From CAZMVU01 sp964569295 (GTDB lineage: Bacteria; Hydrogenedentota; Hydrogenedentia; Hydrogenedentales; JAGMZX01): 34,716 nt of DNA. Each line of letters opens with the position of its first letter. Position 1 is the first letter of the stretch. The position numbers were made by a program, and so were the translations under genes. Shown here piece after piece: positions 18,390-25,623 of this stretch. The notes under the pieces were generated by a model. The model saw only the letters and a program-made list of their open reading frames with translations. It did not search any database and was not told the origin of the DNA. Location of the stretch: the NCBI GenBank assembly GCA_964569295.1, contig CAZMVU010000026.1, positions 1 through 34,716 of the forward strand, read 5' to 3'.

Positions 18390-19790
18390 CTACCCCTTTT
18401 TTACGCGCGGGCCGTCGGGGGTATCCTCGAGAATCCAGCCGTCGGCGGCGAGTTCGTCGCGCAGCGCGTCGGCCCGGGCGAAGTCTTTGGCGCGCCGTGC
18501 TTCCTGGCGTGCATTGACCTTGTCGAGCACCTCGTGCGGCACGTCTCCGCCTTCCGGCGGTGCGCCGAACAAGCCGGTCACACCATCGAGCCGGTCGAGT
18601 AATGCCAGCACACGCTTTGCGCCCGCCGCGCCGGCAGCATCATCATCGATCTTCTTGTTCAGCACACGGACCAACTCGAACACCGCCGCCAGCGCCCCAG
18701 AGATATTCAGGTCGTCATCGAGTGCCTCGGTGAACGCTTGCTCACAGGCGGCGCACTCGGCGCTAAGGCCGTCGCCTTCACCGCGCACCTCGTCGAGGCG
18801 GCGCCGGAAATCGCGGATGCGCCGCAGCGACTCCTTCGCCGCGTCGACAGCGTCGAAGCTGAAGTTGTTCGGCTGGCGGTAATGTGTGGCAATGAGCACC
18901 CAGCGGATGGCCATGGGGTCGATACCCTTGTCGAGCAGGTCACGCAGGGTGAAGAAGTTGCCGAGCGATTTCGACATCTTCTTGCCCTCGACCACAAGGT
19001 GCGCGCAGTGGAGCCAGTACTTCACGAATTGCTTGCCCGTGGCGCATTGCGACTGGGCGATCTCGTTCTCGTGATGGGGGAACATATTGTCCACGCCGCC
19101 GCAATGGATGTCGAAGCTCGGGCCGAGGTACTTGATGGCCATGGCCGAACACTCGATGTGCCAGCCCGGGCGGCCCTTGCCGAGCTCCGTTTCCCAGTAG
19201 ACGTCACCGTCCTCTTCGTCCCACGCCTTCCACAGGGCAAAGTCGCGCGCGTCCTCCCGCTCATACTCGTCGCTCGCCACGCGCCCGCCGGCGTTGGCCC
19301 GCAGCTCTTCGATGTCCATGTGCGCGAGCTTGCCATACTCCGGGAACGTAGACAGCCGGAAGTAGATGTTGCCGCCTTCTTCGTAGGTATGGCCTTTGTC
19401 GCGCAGTGCCTTGATGAGCGCGACCATTTCGTTGATGTGGTCCGTCGCACTCGGGTAATGGTGCGCGCGGCGGATGCCCAGCGTATCGATGTCCTCGAAG
19501 AATGCCCGGGCATAGCGCCCGGTGATCGCGTCGAGTGGCTCGCCCGTATCGCGCACGGTGCGGATGAGCTTGTCCTCCACGTCGGTGAGGTTCATTACGT
19601 GGTTGACTTTGTAGCCCCGGTATTCGAGGTAGCGCCGGAGCAAATCCTCGAAGATGTATGCGCGGAAATTCCCGATGTGCGCAAAGTTATAGATAGTGGG
19701 CCCGCAGGTGTACAGCCCGACATTGGGCGGCTCCAGCGGCTCGAATACTTCTTTCTGGCGGCTCATGCTGTTGTAAAAGCGCAATGCCAT
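18390..19790 (-). CDS. cysS: Cysteinyl-tRNA synthetase
   Basis: A 466-residue class I aminoacyl-tRNA synthetase that charges tRNA-Cys. The HIGH motif reads HIGN at 38-41, KMSKS is at 271-275, and the zinc ligands are Cys29, Cys214, His239 and Glu243, each five or fewer positions from the E. coli enzyme. The C-terminal DALR-type helical domain and the final TPDGPRVKKG are complete. ATG 19790 is chosen because GGAG lies eight bases upstream. It faces the E1 gene tail to tail. Confidence 0.97.
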   Translation of the reverse strand: MALRFYNSMSRQKEVFEPLEPPNVGLYTCGPTIYNFAHIGNFRAYIFEDLLRRYLEYRGYKVNHVMNLTDVEDKLIRTVRDTGEPLDAITGRYARAFFEDIDTLGIRRAHHYPSATDHINEMVALIKALRDKGHTYEEGGNIYFRLSTFPEYGKLAHMDIEELRANAGGRVASDEYEREDARDFALWKAWDEEDGDVYWETELGKGRPGWHIECSAMAIKYLGPSFDIHCGGVDNMFPHHENEIAQSQCATGKQFVKYWLHCAHLVVEGKKMSKSLGNFFTLRDLLDKGIDPMAIRWVLIATHYRQPNNFSFDAVDAAKESLRRIRDFRRRLDEVRGEGDGLSAECAACEQAFTEALDDDLNISGALAAVFELVRVLNKKIDDDAAGAAGAKRVLALLDRLDGVTGLFGAPPEGGDVPHEVLDKVNARQEARRAKDFARADALRDELAADGWILEDTPDGPRVKKG

Positions 19791-19842
19791 CGGTACGTCT
19801 CCACAGGCTGTGTGCGAGAGAAAAGGGGCGGATTGAACCGCC

Positions 19843-19872
19843 ATTGTAGCGAATGCGCACCGGCATGGTCTA
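19843..19872 (-). promoter_or_regulatory. Possible promoter of cysS
   Basis: On the minus strand TAGACC (19872-19867) and TACAAT (19848-19843) are 18 bases apart. Transcription would start near 19836, leaving a 46-base leader. Confidence 0.45.
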
Positions 19873-20159
19873 GCCTATCTTCTACAGTTGCGGCGGGGCA
19901 GTTCGTCTGCGACCAATGTGCTGGGTTTTTCAAGGACACGTACGGGTAAGCAACACCGGACTTACACAAGCGGGCGAGTCCGCGAGCGAGACGGGTTTGT
20001 ACTTGCTGTGCATAGCGCCTGTAGCACGGAGCAGCCCGCGCTGTGTGAAGTCTTGTGGGAGCCACAGTACGTTACCAGAGCTGTGCTTTAGCATGTGCAT
20101 ACAACGGGAATGATAAACCATCTCTCCCCGGATCATGACCAGCGAAAGTACCTGCAAGG

Positions 20160-20447
20160 GGCTCGGATTGCGCGGCGGAAAAGTGGCGCGAGGATTATCG
20201 AATCGCGGGCGTCGAGGAGTTGTCCCTGCAGCACCTCTACCGCACCATGGGGTGGCTGGGCGAGCCTTTGCCGAAAAAGGACCAAGCCGGCGCCGCGCCT
20301 TTCACACGGCGTTGCATGAAGGATCTTGTCGAGGAGAGGCTGATCGCGCGGCGCCGTGACTTGTTCACGAATCTGGACCTCGTGTTCTTCGATACTACGC
20401 CGCCCTTTTTCGAGGGCGCAGGCAGCGATACGATAGGGCAGTATTGA
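20160..20447 (+). pseudogene. IS1634-family transposase remnant
   Basis: One open stretch of about 95 codons reads EKWREDYRIAGVEELSL, HLYRTMGWLGEPL, KDQAGAAPFTRRCMKDL and LDLVFFDTT-FFEGAG-DTIGQY. This is the region of an IS1634/IS4-type DDE transposase around its first catalytic aspartate (FFDTT). Both the N-terminus and the whole C-terminal half are missing, and the frame ends right after IGQY. No inverted repeats are left. The flanks 19873-20159 and 20448-20692 hold no gene that I can recognise. Confidence 0.8.
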
Positions 20448-20692
20448 ACGACGAGACCTCCTATGTCCGCACCGAATTGCGAGGAACCTGCCATGATGTC
20501 ATGCGTGGCACTGGCACCCCATGCCCCCGGCCGTGCGCCAATAGACACCATGGCGTGACACCCCGGCAAATTGTGGTGCCACAGCCCGGACTCTGCCTCG
20601 TAAACCCCTGGTATATAACAAGCACCGAAGAGCAACTGTAGAAGATGGGTTTGACGCGCTGCCGGTACGGAAAGGCCTGATGGAATTGCCTC

Positions 20693-21661
20693 TCAAAACC
20701 AATGCCGCTTGCGGAAGAAGAGAATCATGCCCGTTGCCACCACCCCCATCACCCCGAGTATGGCGGGGAACGCCCAGGCGGCGTTTTCGCCAGGCCATAG
20801 CGGCACGTTCATGCCATAGATGCCCGCAATCAGCGAGAGCGGCAGGAGGAACGTGGCGAAGATCGTGAGCGTGCGCATGTGGTTATTCTGGCGCTCGGCG
20901 AGTTGGGCGTTAAAGTTCTCGCGTATGCCCTGCGTGATTTCGCGCAATCCCTCGGCGAGTTCCCAGGCATAGGTGAGGTGGTGGTGCACATGAAGAAAGT
21001 CGCGGGCAAGCCCCTCCGTGATATGCCGATAAGCCCCGCGCATGTACGGCGTCAACAGCTCCCGTAACGACATCAGGGCCCGGCGGAATTCAATTAGCTC
21101 GCGGCGCATCGCGGTGACGTCCGCCAGGAACCCCGGCCGCCACGGATCGCTCAGGCTCTCGGTCTCGAGGGCCTCGAGCTTCTCGTCATACGTCTCCGCA
21201 CACAACACATAGTTGTCGACCACCCCATCCACCACATCAAAGAAAAGCTGGTCAAGACCACGGCCCAGTTGCTGCGGGAAACGCGACAGCCTGATGTGCA
21301 TGTCTTCGATGGTGCGCACCGGGGCATCGCTCAGGGTGATGAGGAAGTGCTCGGCATAGAACATGCACAGTTTACGCGCCGAAAAAAACGGCGGCTCCTC
21401 GCGCCCCACGGCCGCATAGAGCAACACGAACAGGTGGTCCTCGTAGTCATCCGTGCGGGCGCGCTGCGTTCCCTCGAGCGAGTCCTCGACAGCCTCGTGC
21501 TCGAGGCCGAACAAGCGCGCAAGCCCCTCGATAACCGGGCGGTCCAGGGTGGCCACATCCACCCAGCACACAGCCTCCGGCTCCCATGCCGCCTCGAAGG
21601 CGGCGAAGTTCGAAAAGACCGCCGGCACGCCATCGTTCCCTATGCAATACGCCTTGAACAT
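20693..21661 (-). CDS. corA: CorA-family magnesium transporter
   Basis: A 322-residue CorA/MIT-family channel that carries magnesium or other divalent ions through the inner membrane as a pentamer. The large N-terminal cytoplasmic domain has LFGLEHEAVEDSL and the long helix with REITQGIRENFNAQLAERQNN. Two C-terminal transmembrane helices flank the selectivity motif YGMN (GMN 283-285), and the tail ends FRKRHWF. ATG 21661 sits seven bases after a TATAGT -10 box, so the mRNA may be leaderless; GTG 21679 is an alternative that would lie inside the promoter. Confidence 0.93.
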   Translation of the reverse strand: MFKAYCIGNDGVPAVFSNFAAFEAAWEPEAVCWVDVATLDRPVIEGLARLFGLEHEAVEDSLEGTQRARTDDYEDHLFVLLYAAVGREEPPFFSARKLCMFYAEHFLITLSDAPVRTIEDMHIRLSRFPQQLGRGLDQLFFDVVDGVVDNYVLCAETYDEKLEALETESLSDPWRPGFLADVTAMRRELIEFRRALMSLRELLTPYMRGAYRHITEGLARDFLHVHHHLTYAWELAEGLREITQGIRENFNAQLAERQNNHMRTLTIFATFLLPLSLIAGIYGMNVPLWPGENAAWAFPAILGVMGVVATGMILFFRKRHWF

Positions 21662-21668
21662 AGGCCTC

Positions 21669-21698
21669 ACTATACGCACCTGAGGCGCGCCGCGCCAA
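21669..21698 (-). promoter_or_regulatory. Promoter of corA, implying a leaderless mRNA
   Basis: On the minus strand TTGGCG (21698-21693) and TATAGT (21674-21669) have an 18-base spacer. Seven bases then separate the -10 box from the ATG at 21661, so transcription would begin at or next to the start codon. Confidence 0.5.
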
Positions 21699-21750
21699 TA
21701 CGAAGGCGAACCGAGAAAACGGAATGCGCCGCGCCGCTAAATATCAAGCG

Positions 21751-21982
21751 GGGACAGTCACCGTTTATATTGACATTCCGCCCCTTCCCGGGTAGCATGG
21801 GTGCATGCCAAGAGTCGCGCGGATAGTCGTACCGGGGGCTGCACACCACGTGGTGCAACGGGGGAACAACAAGCAGGATGTCTTCTTCGTTGATGACGAC
21901 CGGCGCGTCTACTTGGCGTTGCTGCGGGAGCAGGGGCGGCGGTTCGGGTTCCGAACAGTCTCCGATAAAAGGTGACTGTCCC
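21751..21982 (+). mobile_element. RAYT-derived MITE-like element, copy 1
   Basis: 232 bp bounded by 18 bp inverted ends (GGGACAGTCACC at 21751 and GGTGACTGTCCC ending 21982, one mismatch). Inside are a TTGACA-N17-TAGCAT promoter and a 56-codon frame that is the N-terminus of a REP-associated Y1 transposase. The HUH and catalytic tyrosine parts are deleted. A second copy of nearly the same length and layout lies at 22428-22660. Confidence 0.8.
21805..21975 (+). pseudogene. Truncated Y1 (IS200-like) transposase N-terminus
   Basis: 56 residues beginning MPRVARIVVPGAAHHVVQRG and containing NKQDVFFVDDDRRVY, which match the start of REP-associated tyrosine transposases (about 200-330 residues when complete). 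The frame then enters the right inverted end and stops there. The TNHVHL-type HUH motif is gone. Six bases separate the TAGCAT box (21793-21798) from the ATG, and TTGACA is at 21770-21775. Confidence 0.75.
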
Positions 21983-22427
21983 TCTGTAGTCCGTCTCCCC
22001 TCTTGGTAGTGGCACATTTTGCCCAGCGGGTTTATAATGCAGACCTCAACCGAAAGGGTCTTATCATGACCAAACTTTTGGACGAGCCTTAAGCACCCCG
22101 ATGCGGGGATAACCACGACCCTCGGGCAAGACCACGGATAGGCGTGGAGAGGGAGCCAAACCGGCATCTAATAGGTGGCGTGGTATCGCGACAAGACAAG
22201 GCATCTAGCCCGCCGGTGCCTATCCATCGTCGGGCTAGCTCTTGTAAGTTCAGTGTTTCTTGGAGTGCATACCAGGGGCACCCATGGCGAAGCGGGGGCT
22301 ACGCTTGACGGCAACGACCCCTGTGTTCCCGCGTCAGCACAGTTCTTCATATTCTACTATCGGACACCCTTCTGGCTTTCCGAGCGCCCAACGAAAACAC
22401 CTACCCCAAAGTTTTGCAGCATAAACG
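21983..22427. other. Spacer between the two MITE-like elements, with a cut-off gene start
   Basis: 445 bases without an intact gene. At 22033-22038 there is a perfect TATAAT, GAAAGGG at 22052-22058, and ATG at 22066, opening MTKLLDEP and stopping at 22092. It looks like the head of a small gene whose body is lost. Adding one base after GACGAG would continue it as MTKLLDEALS, a common antitoxin-like opening, but nothing recognisable follows. Confidence 0.4.
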
Positions 22428-22660
22428 GGGACAGGCACCGTTTATATTGACATTCCGCCCCCTTTGCGGGTAGCATGGGTGTATGTCAAGAGTTGCGCGA
22501 ATAGTCGTACCGGGGGCTGCACACCACGTGGTGCAAGGGGGGCACAACAAGCAGGATGTCTTTTTTGTTGATGACGACCGGCACGTCTACTTGGCGTTGC
22601 TGCGGGAGCAGGGGCGGCGGATCGGGTTGCGAACAGATTCAGATAAACGGTGACTGTCCC
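22428..22660 (+). mobile_element. RAYT-derived MITE-like element, copy 2
   Basis: 233 bp bounded by GGGACAGGCACC at 22428 and GGTGACTGTCCC ending 22660, again 18 bp ends with one mismatch. It is in the same orientation as copy 1, with the same deletion point and the same promoter-to-ATG arrangement; the copies differ by scattered substitutions and one base of length. Shared structure means the deleted form itself was copied. Confidence 0.8.
22483..22653 (+). pseudogene. Truncated Y1 (IS200-like) transposase N-terminus, copy 2
   Basis: 56 residues beginning MSRVARIVVPGAAHHVVQGG, same length as the frame in copy 1, stop codon again supplied by the right inverted end. It differs at several residues (for example R19G, N21H) yet stays open throughout. 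TTGACA at 22447-22452 and TAGCAT at 22471-22476, 18 bases apart and six bases before the ATG. Confidence 0.75.
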
Positions 22661-22757
22661 TGGTTATAAGAGAGTATCCGGTGGAATGTCAGAAGAGAAA
22701 CCTTAGATACTCGGGCTGGACACGCGGCAGGTTACCTTGAAACGGAGCCTGTGCAAG

Positions 22758-22787
22758 TTGACCGCATTACGCAACATGCGGTAGGAT
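22758..22787 (+). promoter_or_regulatory. Promoter with an internal palindrome, for the three-gene cassette
   Basis: TTGACC at 22758-22763 and TAGGAT at 22782-22787, 18-base spacer. The spacer carries CCGCAT (22762-22767) and ATGCGG (22776-22781), an inverted repeat with eight bases between the arms that touches both boxes. This is where a repressor operator is often found. Transcription would start near 22794, 60 bases before the first gene. Confidence 0.5.
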
Positions 22788-22854
22788 TCTTATAGGAACT
22801 GTAAGGCATCAATCGAAAAGAATGTAAGATTGCTTTATCGCAGGAGTCTCATTG

Positions 22855-23625
22855 ATGACACCCACACCTGATTCTCGACACCTCAAGTCCTATTTCCTCA
22901 CAAGATTTCTGGATGACCCGGAGTCAGAAGGAGCGAAACGTTTCCGACGGCATCTGCGAGAATTCCTAGAGGACATCGATGCATCCACTCGTGAGTCTAC
23001 TCTCTCCAAACTAGGCGAGATGCGTGCGGCAAGGACTTCTTACGAGAAGGACGCAATAGTCCAATCACTTGCCCCAAAAGATACCGAACAACACGCCAAG
23101 ATTGAACATTCCTTTTCGCTACTGGATTTCTTTGTAGATTTATTGCTTAAGGAAGAGATTCCGGACAATGACTATCAGAAATGGGTAGACGATTTTGTGT
23201 CCCTTGAGTGGATAACGGAGTCGTCTCGCGGGACGCTTGTGAACATACTCGAAGAACTTACCACCAAGCATCTCCAGCAGTTGCAGTTTGAAGCGACTCG
23301 GAGAAGAGCGGAAGGTGGAGTGCTGCCGGTATTCAAGTCTATCGGCATCACAGTTGAAGCGCGAGCGGTGCAAGAGGACTACTATCGTTGGGGCATGCCC
23401 TTGGAGGGGGAGGGGGCATACTCCCCGGAAATCATCAGTACCGCAATGATCGCTTCAGTGCATATAGGTGTTGATGAGGGCTTTCCCAAGGATTTTTGGT
23501 TCCAGATGGATGAACGTGACATAGATAACTTCGTCGCCAAACTTCTTGCGGCAAAGAAGGAAATGAACGGGTTCCGTGAATACTTGAGAATCGGCCCTGA
23601 TGGAAAGGTTGAGCATAATGGTTGA
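22855..23625 (+). CDS. Unknown protein, first gene of a three-gene cassette
   Basis: 256 residues, no family recognised. The N-terminal two thirds are predicted helical and charged (AKRFRRHLREFLEDIDA, SFSLLDFFVDLLLKE). The C-terminal part alternates short strands (GITVEARAV, TAMIASVHIGVDEG) with a final helix (MDERDIDNFVAKLLAAKKEMNG); this order loosely recalls a COMM-like domain, a weak guess. There is no signal peptide or membrane segment. ATG 22855 has AGGAG eight bases upstream; a TTG one codon earlier is possible. The stop overlaps the next start by eight bases. Base composition is clearly less GC-rich than the housekeeping genes around, suggesting transfer. Confidence 0.75.
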   Translation: MTPTPDSRHLKSYFLTRFLDDPESEGAKRFRRHLREFLEDIDASTRESTLSKLGEMRAARTSYEKDAIVQSLAPKDTEQHAKIEHSFSLLDFFVDLLLKEEIPDNDYQKWVDDFVSLEWITESSRGTLVNILEELTTKHLQQLQFEATRRRAEGGVLPVFKSIGITVEARAVQEDYYRWGMPLEGEGAYSPEIISTAMIASVHIGVDEGFPKDFWFQMDERDIDNFVAKLLAAKKEMNGFREYLRIGPDGKVEHNG

Positions 23626-24163
23626 AGCACTAGCTGAAGAAGGAATGGCTTCGCAGGAGCAGTTTAAGTACATATTGGACGATCGGCCACACGATATTGG
23701 GGGCTTGCATTCACGAAAGGAAGGGCCCTGCAAAAACCAAGAGGAAGCACTCCAGAGGGTACCAGGGAAGCATTCCCTGGCATTATGGGGGCGTCCAAGC
23801 TTGAAAGAGCGTGAGCTCTATACCGAAGGTGGTACACCTGGACCCTCCTATTTCCCAATGCCTGCGACTAAGCCAATGTTTGGACGGAAAGGTGGTGAAG
23901 CGACGTCGAGGCAAGTTCTTTCTCCCCTGATTGCGGCCTTGCGCAAGGATGAAGCTTTCTTCTTGCAACACCGCGATGAATTCTTGCAAGACCACCGGGG
24001 AGAATTCGTCGCCATTCGCGATGGTGCCGTTCTCGGCTTCGCAAAAACCGCAACTGACGTAGCCCAAATGGTGGACGGCATACTGGGGCCGTGCAAGCGC
24101 GCATTGGTGAAGAAGGTTGAACCCCATGCGTTCGAGGAGACACCCGAAGTAATGGGGTTCTGA
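23618..24163 (+). CDS. DUF5678-like protein, second gene of the cassette
   Basis: 181 residues. The first 110 have no recognisable family and are rich in Gly, Pro and charge. The last 60 (FFLQHRDEFLQDHRGEFVAI, DGAVLGFAKTATDVAQM) match the short DUF5678 pattern, in which a helix ending in a GK/GEFVAI-type strand is followed by a second strand and helix. ATG 23618 overlaps the previous stop by eight bases, with GGAAAGG nine bases upstream, so translation is probably coupled. DUF5678 proteins have no proven function. To my knowledge they are often encoded next to retropepsin-like proteases, as here; this needs a search to confirm. Confidence 0.7.
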   Translation: MVEALAEEGMASQEQFKYILDDRPHDIGGLHSRKEGPCKNQEEALQRVPGKHSLALWGRPSLKERELYTEGGTPGPSYFPMPATKPMFGRKGGEATSRQVLSPLIAALRKDEAFFLQHRDEFLQDHRGEFVAIRDGAVLGFAKTATDVAQMVDGILGPCKRALVKKVEPHAFEETPEVMGF

Positions 24164-24169
24164 AAGAAG

Positions 24170-24667
24170 ATGGATTTCGTCCTATACAAGGGCCCAGCCC
24201 CAATGACAACGTGCTATGTGCAGTTCTTTGGGCAGCACAATATGCGACGTTTGCGATTCAAGGCACTCCTGGATACAGGGGCGCCTTTGACCTTGCTGCC
24301 GGTGGACTTATTGGAGGAGCAGCAGGAGGCCGTAAAGGTCAACCTGCGAGGTTGCAGCGACGTTACCGGGGGCGCCCCCACGGATCTGACCTTCACTTTG
24401 CCTATCAGTGGGTACTTCAAAGAACCACTGAGTGGCGTGGAAGGAGAGCCGCGAGATTTCTGCCTCATCTGGGCGTACATCGAGATTAAGGGTTTGGTGG
24501 TTCCTGACCTGTCCCATGTATCCTTCCATTACGATCGCAGAAAAGACTTCGCCATCATCGGGCGCGATATCTTGCTCCCCAGGGACTCCAGCAATCCCGA
24601 CTGCGGCGTTTGCTTCTCCACAACGGGCTACCGTGGACGACTCTGCCCCACGCGAGACCGCTTCTGA
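24170..24667 (+). CDS. Retropepsin-like aspartic protease, third gene of the cassette
   Basis: 165 residues. ALLDTGAPLTLLP at 32-44 is the catalytic signature of clan AA aspartic proteases (Asp35-Thr-Gly), and FAIIGRDILLP at 127-137 matches the hydrophobic-Gly segment that closes the fold. One D-T-G per chain means the active form must be a dimer, as in retroviral proteases. No signal peptide or membrane anchor is seen, so it should act in the cytoplasm. It starts six bases after the DUF5678-like stop with a weak AAGAAG site; ATG 24203 is an alternative start. No reverse transcriptase, Gag or integrase is near, so it is not from a retroelement. Its substrate might be one of its two partner proteins. 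Confidence 0.75.
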   Translation: MDFVLYKGPAPMTTCYVQFFGQHNMRRLRFKALLDTGAPLTLLPVDLLEEQQEAVKVNLRGCSDVTGGAPTDLTFTLPISGYFKEPLSGVEGEPRDFCLIWAYIEIKGLVVPDLSHVSFHYDRRKDFAIIGRDILLPRDSSNPDCGVCFSTTGYRGRLCPTRDRF

Positions 24668-24718
24668 CTGTGCTCTCCTCCCTCAACCGAAAGCGCCCCT
24701 TTCCTGGCTTTGTCCTTG

Positions 24719-24739
24719 TTGCGCAGTTGCACTGCGCAA
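24719..24739. repeat. 9 bp stem hairpin at the cassette end
   Basis: TTGCGCAGT-TGC-ACTGCGCAA is a perfect hairpin 51 bases after the protease stop and ten bases before the IS66 end. It lacks a T-tract, so it is at best a weak terminator. The 82 bases 24668-24749 hold nothing else. Confidence 0.6.
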
Positions 24740-24830
24740 TGAACTTGTCGTAAGCGTCTTGTGAAGGCCGTCTTCACGTGCTGCGGCGTTGCTGGCATGA
24801 TGCGTCCGGGAACGACCCGGAGGAATTGTC

Positions 24831-25237
24831 ATGGGAGCATTCGAGGCGGAACGCGGGCCGGGCGCGCGTGCGCGGAATCGGGCGCGGTGGCGTGCGCATG
24901 TGGCGGCGCAGCTGGGTAGCGAACTGTCGGCGGCGGCCTATTGCCGCGCACACGGGCTAAACCCAAGAGCTTTTCGCGGTGGAAGCGAATCTTATTGGCG
25001 TCGGGTGAGGTTTCCGCGCCGGCTTCGACGCAGGGCGATGCCCAGAGTAATGGTGTGAAGCGGGGCGCAGTCCCGTTGTTCGCGGAGGTCCGGGTTTCGC
25101 AGACGCAGACGCCGGCGGCTTTGTCGGGCGTGGAGGTGTGCCTGGCAGGGGGCCGGGTGGTTCGGTTGGCGCCGGGCTTCGATGCGCCGACCTTGTGCCG
25201 GGTGGTGTCGGCGCTGGAAGGAGAGGACACATGCTGA
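24831..25237 (+). pseudogene. tnpA: IS66 TnpA, frameshifted
   Basis: The reading frame from ATG 24831 gives ARWRAHVAAQLGSELSAAAYCRAHGLN, the typical helix-turn-helix start of TnpA, then continues one base out of frame as PKSFSRWKRILLASGEV and ends ALEGEDTC. Restoring one base near 24960 gives a 135-residue protein of usual length. TnpA is an accessory DNA-binding protein of IS66. Its stop overlaps the tnpB start. Confidence 0.8.
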
Positions 25238-25566
25238 GCCTGCCGCCGTCAGTGCGCATCTTCGTGTGCCTTCAGCCGGCGGACATGCGCCGCTCGTTCG
25301 ACGGGCTCTCGGCCATGGTCTCGCAGGTGCTCATGGAAGACCCGCAGTCGGGCCATCTCTTTGTGTTTCGCAATCGGCGCGGCGACCGCATGAAAATTCT
25401 CTATTGGGACCGCGATGGTTTCGCGCTTTGGTATAAGCGGCTGGAGAAAGGCACGTTTCGATTCCCTTCGGTTTTGTTTGGTGACAAGTTAGAGTGGACG
25501 CCCGCGGAACTGGCGCTGGTGCTGGAGGGTATCGACGTGCGTGAGGCGCGCCGGCAGAAGCGTTAA
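25231..25566 (+). CDS. tnpB: IS66 TnpB accessory protein
   Basis: 111 residues, complete: IFVCLQPADMRRSFDGLSAMV at the start and MKILYWDRDGFALWYKRLEKG in the middle are hallmarks of the IS66 Orf2 family. Length is normal. ATG 25231 has AAGGAGAGG close upstream and overlaps the tnpA stop. Required with TnpA for transposition of IS66 elements, exact role unclear. It is intact although its element is not. Confidence 0.93.
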   Translation: MLSLPPSVRIFVCLQPADMRRSFDGLSAMVSQVLMEDPQSGHLFVFRNRRGDRMKILYWDRDGFALWYKRLEKGTFRFPSVLFGDKLEWTPAELALVLEGIDVREARRQKR

Positions 25567-25586
25567 CGGAAGTCGATATAAGGGGG

Positions 25587-25616
25587 TTGACATAGTGGCT
25601 GTGATCGTGGTATAGT
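25587..25616 (+). promoter_or_regulatory. Strong promoter directly before tnpC
   Basis: A perfect TTGACA at 25587-25592, an 18-base spacer and TATAGT at 25611-25616. Seven bases follow to the tnpC ATG at 25624, so the transcript would be leaderless. Confidence 0.6.
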
Positions 25617-25623
25617 AAGCTCC

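Noticed and set aside
22010..22025. A sigma-54-like TGGCAC...TTGC element
   Set aside because: The spacing between the two halves is two bases too short; the perfect TATAAT nearby explains the promoter better.
24170..24667. The aspartic protease as part of a retroelement
   Set aside because: No reverse transcriptase, integrase or Gag-like gene is present and the gene is embedded in a bacterial-type operon.
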